This document shows positions 56,501 to 64,000 of a stretch of 64,000 nucleotides of DNA, in pieces (the first letter of the stretch is position 1; the number at the start of each line of letters is the position of its first letter). Source of the DNA: Actinostola sp. cb2023 (Eukaryota; Cnidaria; Anthozoa; Actiniaria; Actinostolidae); assembly GCA_033675265.1 (NCBI GenBank), contig JAUJYZ010001476.1:1-64000 (forward strand). Reading direction: 5' to 3'. Position numbers and translations under genes: made by a program. The notes under the pieces were generated by a model. It worked only from the letters and a program-made list of their open reading frames with translations. It was not told the DNA's origin and searched no databases.

Positions 56501-56576
56501 AATGATGTCCTCCACTAGAACAAAGTTACCTGTTAGTGTTGCGCAATTAATTAGCGATCTTCAGGCTGAAAGCTAA
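50524..56576 (+). CDS. SAM-domain protein of the giant transposon (9 exons, 554 aa)
   Basis: Exons: 50,524-50,641; 50,829-50,947; 51,237-51,404; 52,168-52,263; 53,969-54,172; 54,498-54,857; 54,978-55,161; 55,354-55,457; 56,265-56,576. Total 1,665 nt, open, phases consistent (1,0,0,0,0,0,1,0), all GT..AG. Residues about 17-75 form a SAM domain (TIEDVQEWLKGRNFDEAVL, GIDGDEFFSLELWMVESLIE, LKKLKKFRQLW). Then come a Ser/Pro-rich linker, a conserved block (TRYPTEHERMVIAKKIIHRY), a basic stretch (LKNRMKRLQKSSAKRS), and a C-terminal domain (VILLSGDNLFEI ... YFVFNFDYA). The layout recalls SAMD3-like proteins of fish and cnidarians. It could oligomerise through SAM and assist the transposase, as TnpA does in En/Spm; that role is inference. 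Confidence 0.82.
51585..51672 (+). repeat. Dispersed LINE-like 3' tail (copy 2)
   Basis: AAGTCTCCCCGATTAGTAGG to AATAAAGTTATTATTATT, the plus-strand equivalent of 3,962-4,080. In intron 3 of the SAM gene. Confidence 0.6.
51715..52055. mobile_element. Foldback element in intron 3 of the SAM gene
   Basis: Arms GAGTGATTCCAATAGAGTGA, ACTACTAATTAGCTGTCAGT and TAGATGCAAAGAAA return inverted. Confidence 0.8.
52526..53472. repeat. Minisatellite, 91-bp unit, about 10.5 copies
   Basis: Unit begins GTCTACTTGGATCACTGTCT and contains GATCTGTAGGCAGCAGTC and TGGGTACTCGTATACCTG. Copies after the second are virtually identical. In intron 4 of the SAM gene. Confidence 0.97.
55793..56190. mobile_element. Foldback element in intron 8 of the SAM gene
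   Basis: Arms CATTTCAAAAATGAGTGGAG and GACTGGGAATGAGTTTTTA return inverted at 56,148-56,190. An inner inverted pair is ATTACAAAGAAATGTA and ACAGGGGACA. Confidence 0.82.
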
Positions 56577-56713
56577 ACTATTATTTTTAACTATTTAACA
56601 ATAATATTATACTATGAGTTCAAGTTTTGTAGGAGCTAGTCAATGAGATGCGTAGCGCCGAGTTGACTATTTGACTCATAGAAAACTCGAACTTGCAGTC
56701 TAATAATTGTTTT

Positions 56714-56887
56714 AGTAGAAACCAACTAACATACTACCTTCGATTGTATACCAATATTTATTAATTTTTCTCTTTTGTAAAAACGCCGGCTTTTTCGCGA
56801 TTCACTATCTATCATGCAATAGATAGTGAATATGTTAACCAATCAGATTGCAGGATTCGTGATAGTATGCTAGTTGGTTTCTACTGA
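56714..56887. mobile_element. Foldback MITE downstream of the SAM gene
   Basis: TAGTAGAAACCAACTAACAT and its inverse ATGCTAGTTGGTTTCTACTG; inner TTCACTATCTAT and inverse. Confidence 0.8.
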
Positions 56888-57527
56888 ATACTGTTAGCTG
56901 AAAATAGAGTGCAGTCATATCTGTGAAACAAAATCAAAGAAGTACGTTTAATTGTTTCTCACAACCTCTTATTGTGAAATTAGTTTCTAATTATCAGATG
57001 GTATTATTGCTAAACGGAACATTTATTTAAATGAAGTTTAGGAGATTCCATACACCTTATTCACGCATGCTGATTTTCGAATTCAAATTGCTGGTCATGC
57101 ATGATGTAATCTATAAATACTAACTTACTTTATTTGATTCATGGTTATAATGACTGCGCTCTAATCCAGAAATAATCAAATATTTGAAAATATTATCAAT
57201 AAAATAATATACCGGTATTATTGTTACAGTTCAATATAGCCAGGGTTTTACAGGGACAATGTTAACCAGGCCTTATTAAAATTTAATAATGTTATTTATT
57301 TAGACTCCAATGTCACATGATATATTTTATGATGGTATATACAAACTAGAAAAGATTTACTGATTTATTTTTTTTAATTTGTGGTTACTGCTAATGTTTG
57401 TTACTGTTACATATATTGACAATGTCAAATTTCTGTATGGAAGTTGAAAAGCATGATTGTAAATAAACAACGTTTTATCCACACTGTTTGTAATTGGTGC
57501 ATATATAATGTTTATATTAGACTACAC

Positions 57528-57567
57528 CAAGAGACCATAATACTAAGATTAGTATTATGGTCTCTTG
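57528..57567. mobile_element. 40-bp palindrome made of two CAAGAGACCAT ends
   Basis: CAAGAGACCATAATACTA, four bases, then its exact reverse complement, flanked by ACTACAC on both sides (57,521-57,527; 57,568-57,574). The first 11 bases equal the TIR start of the elements at 10,102 and 21,269. Confidence 0.85.
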
Positions 57568-57582
57568 ACTACACTTAAAGGT

Positions 57583-58740
57583 TCAAAACTACTCAAAGGA
57601 TTTATTACGCTACTCTTTGAGGGGTTAAAACTACTCTTCAAAGGGTTTATTACCCTACTCTTTGAGGGGTCAAAACTACTCTTCAAAGGGTTTATTACGC
57701 TACTCTTTGAGGGGTCAAAACTACTCAAAGGGTTTATTAGGGGTCAAAACTACTCTTCAAAGGGTTTATTACGCTATTCCGAGGGGTCAAAACTACTCTT
57801 CAAAGGGTTTATTACGCTATTCCGAGGGGTCAAAACTACTCTTCAAAGGGTTTATTACGCTACTCTTTAAGGGGTCAAAACTACTCTTCAAAGGGTTTAT
57901 TACGCTACTCTTTGAGGGGTTAAAACTACTCCTCAAAGGGTTTATTACGCTACTCTTTAAGGGGTCAAAACTACTCCTCAAAGGGTTTATTACGCTACTC
58001 TTTGAGGGGTCAAAACTACTCGTCAAAGGGTTTATTATGCTACTCTTTGAGGGGTTAAAACTACTCTTCAAAGGGTTTATTACGCTACTCTTTGAGGGGT
58101 CAAAACTACTCGTCAAAGGGTTTATTACGCTACTCTTTGAGGGGTCAAAACTACTCCTCAAAGGGTTTATTGCGCTACTCTTTGAGGGGTCAAAACTACT
58201 CGTCAAAGGGTTTATTATGCTACTCTTTGAGGGGTTAAAACTACTCTTCAAAGGGTTTATTACGCTACTCTTTGAGGGGCCAAAACTACTCGTCAAAGGG
58301 TTTATTACGCTACTCTTTGAGGGGTCAAAACTACTCCTCAAAGGGTTTATTACGCTACTCTTTGAGGGGTCAAAACTACTCGTCAAAGGGTTTATTATGC
58401 TACTCTTTGAGGGGTTAAAACTACTCTTCAAAGGGTTTATTACGCTACTCTTTGAGGGGTCAAAACTACTCGTCAAAGGGTTTATTACGCTACTCTTTGA
58501 GGGGTCAAAACTACTCCTCAAAGGGTTTATTACGCTACTCTTTGAGGGGTAAAAACTACTCTTCAAAGGGTTTATTACGCTACTCTTTGAGGGGTCAAAA
58601 CTACTCCTCAAAGGGTTTATTACGCTACTCTTTGAGGGGTTAAAACTACTCCTCAAAGGATCTATTACGCGACTCTTTGAGGGGTCAAAACTACTCCTCA
58701 AAGGATCTATTACGCTACTCTTTGAGGGGTCAAAGAGACC
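57583..58740. repeat. Right subterminal array, 45-bp unit, about 25 copies
   Basis: Unit GGGGTCAAAACTACTCTTCA then AAGGGTTTATTACGCTACTC and TTTGA. The unit length is a multiple of three and lacks stops in frames on both strands, hence ORFs of 296 and 317 codons with 15-residue repeats. Read inversely it contains GAGTAGTTTTGACCCC, as in the left array. Confidence 0.95.
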
Positions 58741-58854
58741 CTTCCAGGAGTATGTGCTGGGAGGGGTCAAAATGACTCCTTTCGAGGGGTCGTCCTGGGG
58801 TCAAAAAAACGACTCCTTTGAAAGGGTCAAAATGATCCTTACGTTTTTACAGTG

Positions 58855-61020
58855 TGTTCTACCTATTAGGTACGCTAGTTGTAAAATATATTCTCAACAT
58901 AGGTCTCGAAACCTTACCTTTACCATGTCTACCATAAAAGTACAGAGATGTACAAATGATCGACACATTTACCTCATTATTCGGACAGTTCTTCGCCGAC
59001 ACTTCTTCTCGACTAACTCGATGGTTTGTTTATAATAATATACCAAAGTGGGCGCATAATTTTAGATACGAAACTGCATATACTTTATGACAGGAACATG
59101 TGGGCTCATATATTCCAGTCCACTGGAAATAGGACAGGGATACCAAGTATCGAAGAAGACAGTTTATGAGTTATCGGCGCGAAAATTCAACATCGCTGTT
59201 TGCCGTGTTCAATATCGGGGAAAAAAAACATTCATTCTCAGAAAGATTACATCAAAACTACATTGTGAAGGAAAAGAAAAGCAATTGTAACACAGTTTAC
59301 GTTGTTTTATTGTCATTTTTCTATGAAATTCTCCAGCTCCTTTACCAACCTTTGCACACGTTTGACAGCCGCCATCTTGAAACTCCCCATTATTATTCAC
59401 AAATTGTGGGCGGAGCGATCACGCAAGATGCCCTTTTATAGCGCGTCTTCGTGTTTTTAAAGTACATATTAGGTATTGTTTAAATACAGTAACATCACTA
59501 ATTAAGTACTGCTTAAGTATATATATTTGAAGAGGAACCAAATACAGGTTAATTACCTTTTAGATACATATTAAGGCTAAATGTTATATTACAGGTTAAA
59601 TATCAAAAAGGTAGGGATAAAGTATGCATTAAAGACGATTTGAATAAAATAAAGTAGTGTTTAAGTTTCATGCCCAAATACAAGTCAGGTATTTACTAAA
59701 ATACACATTAACCATTAATTAAGTATGTGTTAAGTAGTTGTGTTAAGTAGTGCTTAAATAAAATGCTCAATACTTGTTTCAAAATCCACTCACGTTTCAC
59801 AAATCAAACTGCTTTCTATTTGTTTTGATGTGTTTTAAAAGCGTTTCTGATGAGCTCGATGTGGATTTTGATTCGCAAAGAATACGAAGGATTTTGCCGG
59901 TTCGTATCACGAAAGAAAATGCTTGACCCGGCGGCCACGGTCTTCGAAATACTATAAAATTCATAAGATTCAATTCAAAGAATCATAAAATACACTCACT
60001 TTTCACAAACCCAACATATGAACTCGTTTCTATTTGATTAGTTCCCTGCTGACAGGAATTTGATTAGATGCATTTAGCGCCACTTCTGAAATTATTTAGC
60101 ATCGGTCTTGTGTCGCGAAGGATCGATGAGTCCTTCGATCGCTAGACTTCGCTGTATTTCTGGAGTATCTAGATATAGCTCTATTTTAATGCAGCATTGC
60201 TTTTGAGAAAATATCCAAGCATTCTCCCTTAAGACTTTAGCGCTCAGTCACTTCCCATCGACTATATATCGCAGGCTACGTGCGAGAAAATCACTCTTCG
60301 TCTTCCAGTTTGCTTCAATCCTCTGCACTTTAACCATAGTTAATTGCTTTAACCAGTAATGAATAATGCTCAGGGTCACTCTTAAAATGGTACGCTGTCG
60401 TTATCAGTGAGAATAGTCGCACGATTAACACGATTGACCAAAGAACTGCTTATATTCGCCGTGTATTCGCCATTCCATAACAGTAAATGTATGTAAGAAA
60501 GTGCTGTGTTTGTCTGAGTCCGCGGGGGGTCACAATTTCCGTGACGTCATTACCGCGCTTCGCTATTACAATATAGCCACGATGTTCACAATTACACATG
60601 ATAGTTTCCATGGAAACATGGAATGTGACCTTTGAACTTTAATTTAAATATTTAATATAAAAGCTTCCTGCATCATATTAAAGCGTTTTACTATGCAGGC
60701 AATTGTTATACAAGTGAATCAGAGTTAGTCCATAGTATATATATCCAACGAGGACAATTGCAAATATTATCGGTAAGGCTGATTTAGGCTAAAATGAAAT
60801 ATGATACTTTCAATCTAAGATTGCTTAACAGTATTTTTCTTCACCGTCCTCGATGGGGTTATAAGTAATGACTTACCCCCTATTCATATCCATAAAAATA
60901 TCAGACATATGAAAACACTTGACTATAATGCAGAAGGCTTTTATAAAATGAGATTTCAATTAGAGTTCAAAGGTCACATAGTCTCGATATAAATGCACGC
61001 TATCATACAAAACCTATAAT
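58855..61020. other. Intergenic stretch, no gene recognised
   Basis: At 59,450-59,780 the words AAGTACTGCTTAAGTA and TTAAGTAGTGTTTAAG recur irregularly. CRE-like TGACGTCA at 60,541 and GTTTCCATGGAAAC at 60,605 stand near each other. No exon can be supported. Confidence 0.45.
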
Positions 61021-61023
61021 CTA

Positions 61024-61222
61024 CGTCTACTAAGGAATTTAGATTTAGATTTTTTCAAGAAGAACTTATTTTTTGAAATGGGCAAAAAAGGTGTAAAATC
61101 ATTTATATATTCTGCAAGTTTTCAAATGTCAATAATCAGCACAAAGGCGTTTTTGTATAATAAATGATTCCTTAGTAGACGTCATCAAATTTGCATATTG
61201 AGATTTCAAACCTCTATAACTC
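61024..61222. mobile_element. Foldback element with conserved arms, copy 2
   Basis: ACGTCTACTAAGGAAT at both inner arms, and TGATGACGTCATC-like and GAGATTTCAAACCTCTATAA words as in the copy at 33,410-33,792; the left outer arm is missing. Confidence 0.8.
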
Positions 61223-61873
61223 GAATTTTATGAAATATTTCTAGCATACATGCCATTCAAGCTGTTACCATAATGCAGTTCGGTCTTGGAACGACGTATA
61301 ACATATATTGCCTATGGACTGATGATGTCCACGACAACTTTTTTTTTAATAGGTGTATACGGTTACGGTACGACACATCATGGCCCTTCTCGATCTGACC
61401 TTATAAATAAATGATTTTAAAATGGCTATAACTCGCTCAATTCTCGTCGAAATCGCTTCAAATCTTCAATGTACAGTTCAGTTCAGTTTTATTACACTTC
61501 AGAACCCTATATGATTATATAAACGATTTTATAGAGGATTTCATTTTACCTTCGATTATCTTATTGATTTTATTGACATTATCCACATACATTATCCTAT
61601 AATAATGTACGGATACACAGCTTGGGCTACCTGTGCAGGAATAGCGGAATCACGTGGACAAACAGGGAAATGCACTTCATGCTGTGGGGTTAATTAAAAT
61701 CAGCATGCTGCGATACATCGGCGAACGACGATGTAGAGATAATTTAAGAGCAACAATCAATTATCAAAATATTAAAAATTATACAATTACAATGGTATAC
61801 AATAATAATATAAAAAAAAAAAAATAAAAATAAAAATATGGAAATATAATGATAACATAACTGTGAAGTTTAA

Positions 61874-62752
61874 AGGCACAGCTTAGACCGTGATGCTTTT
61901 CGCGCTTCTATTTTTGTTTTGAACCTCACGAGGTCGAGGCTTTGTCCTTCGTGTGTTGGCTGTCTGAGTACGCCGTTTGAGTTGAGTACTGAGATCTTTA
62001 TAATAATTCGATCTTTCAAAATGGAAACAAGTGACCGCCGGAATCTATGCAAAGTACTCCTAGAGGCGAAAAAACGGCAATTTTTAATTTTTACGATTCC
62101 TTTCTGGGAGAAGAAAGTATGAACACACTCGACTCGAGAGTGATTTTAGTCACGCTGAGGTACGGTATAAAGTATTCTTCTTCGACGCCAATTACTCAAT
62201 TTTCTTGTATAATTAGCTGTTATTACCATCTTTAAAACACTAACACAATGTTTCTTTGTACTAAGGATATTGAAAATGAAGCGATCAAGTGCTGATGCAA
62301 AGGCCAATGTGTACCTTCGGCTAGTAGTACTTCGCATTCTTCGAGTTTCGGTGTCAGCTCTGTTACTGAAGTTTTGTGTAGTAGAAATTCAGCTAAAATA
62401 CTGTTTGTTCTGCCTTTGAAGCCCAAGCTTCGTTTTCGTTCGTTCCACAGATCGAAAACTGAAGAACGAAGACGAATTACTCGCAATCACCTGGTAGTCG
62501 AGGCCATCCGCGGACCGGCTTCGACATGAAAATCGAAATAAATTCCCAAGACTTAAAAAATAAAAAATAAAGCGCTAAAAACTTCCCTTGCTCATAAACG
62601 AATACTAGTAATTAACTTTAACTGAATAAAATAATTCTCAAACGGCCGATGCAGTCGACGGATTGTAAACCTCACTTGATGAATTTTCAGCATTACAAAA
62701 ATGGCTAATTTGATTAGCATGCGCGCTAAGCATCACGGTCTAAGCTGGGCCT
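61874..62752. mobile_element. TTAA-flanked element D
   Basis: 879 bp between TTAA 61,870-61,873 and 62,753-62,756. TIR AGGCACAGCTTAGACCGTGA (right end AGGCCCAGC...). Small ORFs inside have no domain. Confidence 0.85.
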
Positions 62753-62859
62753 TTAATTGAAGTTTAATTGATCTGATATGAATTGAATTATACATATCAG
62801 TGTCATTACTGAAGTCAGTATTTGCTGGTTCATTTATAAGCACTTGCTGATCAATAGCA

Positions 62860-62949
62860 ATCTCGTCCCCAGAGCCTGCGTTTCTTTCGGCCAGCGGCGA
62901 AGGACGTGTTCTCGTCGCTGGCCGAAACGCAGGCTCTGGGGATGAGATT
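62860..62949. repeat. Palindromic element, about 40-bp arms
   Basis: CCCCAGAGCCTGCGTTTC and TCGGCCAGCG return inverted around GGACGTGTTC. Probably a minimal foldback transposon. Confidence 0.85.
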
Positions 62950-63360
62950 GCAACAATGCGGAAATACGGTCCCTGTTCAAACATTGGGGTATTATGTTTC
63001 GCTGATGAATCGTGCTCGCCATACTTTTTTTAAAGCTCGAATTCCGCTACTCTTCTCCGAAGAAATAGAGACATTGCTCTCAAACAGGGTTAGTATTAGT
63101 ATGGTATTCTATCGGTCAATAGTGTTTATGTGCGAGGGAGAGACACTGAGCCAGTCAGGATTTGGGCGATAATGAATTTGCACATTGAGTATAATTTATT
63201 TGACAAGCATTTGATGTCATTTCATCTCAGCTTTCTGTTGAACAACAACTGGTAGAAGCTAGTAGTTATAAAGATGATAATTAACTGATGTATTTTTGGT
63301 TCTATGATTGTAGGGGTTCTTGAATTGATCCACGCTCGCTTCTGTAGTTCGTCACTCGAA

Positions 63361-63445
63361 ATGGAAGGAAGCCTGTCAACTGCAGCCTGCACTTTGATGG
63401 CTTGCTTCGCTTTCTCTTTGCTTCATACAACAAACGGCCAAAATG
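63361..63445 (+). CDS. Signal-peptide first exon of a downstream gene (partial)
   Basis: ATG followed by 28 codons: short N-region, hydrophobic core (CTLMACFAFSLL), then TTNGQN as a likely cleavage region. It ends AATG|GTAAGT in phase 1, the usual phase for first exons before Ig-type modules. Later exons lie beyond the window. It might be a paralog of the Ig/SEA gene, since both lie on the plus strand and use phase-1 modules; that is inference. Confidence 0.6.
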
Positions 63446-63878
63446 GTAAGTTTTCATTTTGAAAATTATCAACTTATAATATTCCTTTTCTATATATTGT
63501 TTTTTAAGTAATTTGAAGTTCTGGCGCAATTCGATCTATAGTATTAGGGAGTTTAAGATTGAGCGACGTCTGACGTCGGGACGTGACCGGAAACGAAATT
63601 TCTTTGTTGACATATCTACTGCGCATGTGCGGTGAAGTTGCAGATCACACGTCGACGTTTTCCCTACAACGCGAAAATCAACAATCGACGTCTTGCTAAA
63701 AACGTGAGCAGTTTTCCATCTTTTTTGGTACTTATTTTAATACTCTTTAATCATACAATGCCTCGGATTTACTGAAATGATATCGATATTCATTTATTTT
63801 AGGTTGCAAGTCACAGAGGCCTTGTTTGGTTGGTATTTTTGAGCATTTTACAGATAAAATCTGAACTTAGCTATCGAA

Positions 63879-63895
63879 ATGGCGGACTACAAAGA
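63879..63895 (+). CDS. Possible short first exon (MADYK)
   Basis: CGAAATGGCGGACTACAAAGA followed by GTAAGTAAG: good start context (AAATGG) and strong donor. Only five codons plus two bases, so chance cannot be excluded. Confidence 0.25.
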
Positions 63896-64000
63896 GTAAG
63901 TAAGGAAGTTTTCGTCTTTCAACTGAAGTCTCTGCATTTTCAGGAGATGATATTAGCAGATATGTACTTCTACCTATTGTGCATTGATATTCTAGTATAT

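Larger units (their letters stand above)
44303..58854. mobile_element. Giant CACTG-ended DNA transposon with two intact genes
   Basis: Inverted ends CACTGTAAAAACGTA at 44,303 and 58,854, continuing as RGAGTTGTTTTGACCC-like words. Subterminal tandem arrays lie on both sides (44,330-45,340; 57,583-58,740), sharing GAGTNRTTTTGACYCC. Two divergent nine-exon genes fill the middle: a transposase candidate on minus and a SAM protein on plus. CACTG/CACTA ends, subterminal arrays and a second element-coded protein are features of CACTA (En/Spm, CMC) transposons. A flanking 2-3-bp duplication was not found (ATA left, TGT right), so the exact ends are not proven. Confidence 0.85.

Noticed and set aside
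57662..58770. ORFs of 296 (plus) and 317 codons (minus) with 15-residue repeats
   Set aside because: They come from a stop-free 45-bp tandem unit in the subterminal array; both strands are open and no start, splice or domain signal supports a protein.

Overview
The window reads as animal nuclear DNA: AT-rich, with spliced genes (GT..AG introns in matching phases), BEL/Pao and LINE fragments, and very dense small inverted-repeat elements. Domain content and repeat style suggest a cnidarian, most likely an anthozoan (coral or sea anemone). That is inference from memory of such genomes; no species can be named.

Host genes. One plus-strand gene runs from before the window to about 40.3 kb. Its visible exons encode Ig domains (three tandem copies of one exon at 4.8, 6.7/8.8 and 9.3 kb, the middle one split by a mobile element), a Cys-rich domain (19.6 kb), a SEA domain over three exons (33.1-34.3 kb), a transmembrane segment (38.6 kb) and a short Tyr-rich cytoplasmic tail (39.9 and 40.3 kb, with an alternative last exon at 40.6 kb). 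All visible junctions agree in phase. It looks like a self-cleaving SEA/Ig cell-surface receptor. At 63.36 kb a signal-peptide exon ending in phase 1 probably begins the next secreted or membrane gene on the same strand.

Introns. The 5-33 kb part of the host gene is mostly mobile DNA. It includes three TTAA-flanked elements standing end to end (15.4-19.4 kb). A TIR element (21.27-32.96 kb, 8-bp target duplication) was broken by a BEL/Pao retrotransposon (21.95-31.81 kb, 5-bp duplication), which was itself broken by at least four further insertions. The BEL copy is dead. At 34.3-36.2 kb lies a 62-bp minisatellite whose unit derives from the end of the adjacent SEA exon plus its 5' splice site.

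The main system is a 14.55-kb element at 44,303-58,854, bounded by inverted repeats starting CACTGTAAAAACG. It has long subterminal tandem arrays (201-bp units left, 45-bp units right) and two divergent, apparently intact nine-exon genes. The minus-strand gene encodes an 883-aa C2H2 zinc-finger, CACTA-like transposase candidate. The plus-strand gene encodes a 554-aa SAM-domain protein. Their start codons lie 183 bp apart, suggesting a bidirectional promoter. The layout parallels the two-protein plant En/Spm (CACTA) elements. Every exon is open and every intron keeps frame although several introns carry their own repeats, so this looks like a potentially autonomous, recently active transposon.

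The rest (0-4.5, 36-38.5, 41-44, 59-63 kb) holds no gene I can recognise, only inverted-repeat elements, minisatellites and AT-rich sequence. Gene models rest on reading frames, splice signals and phase; no database search was possible.
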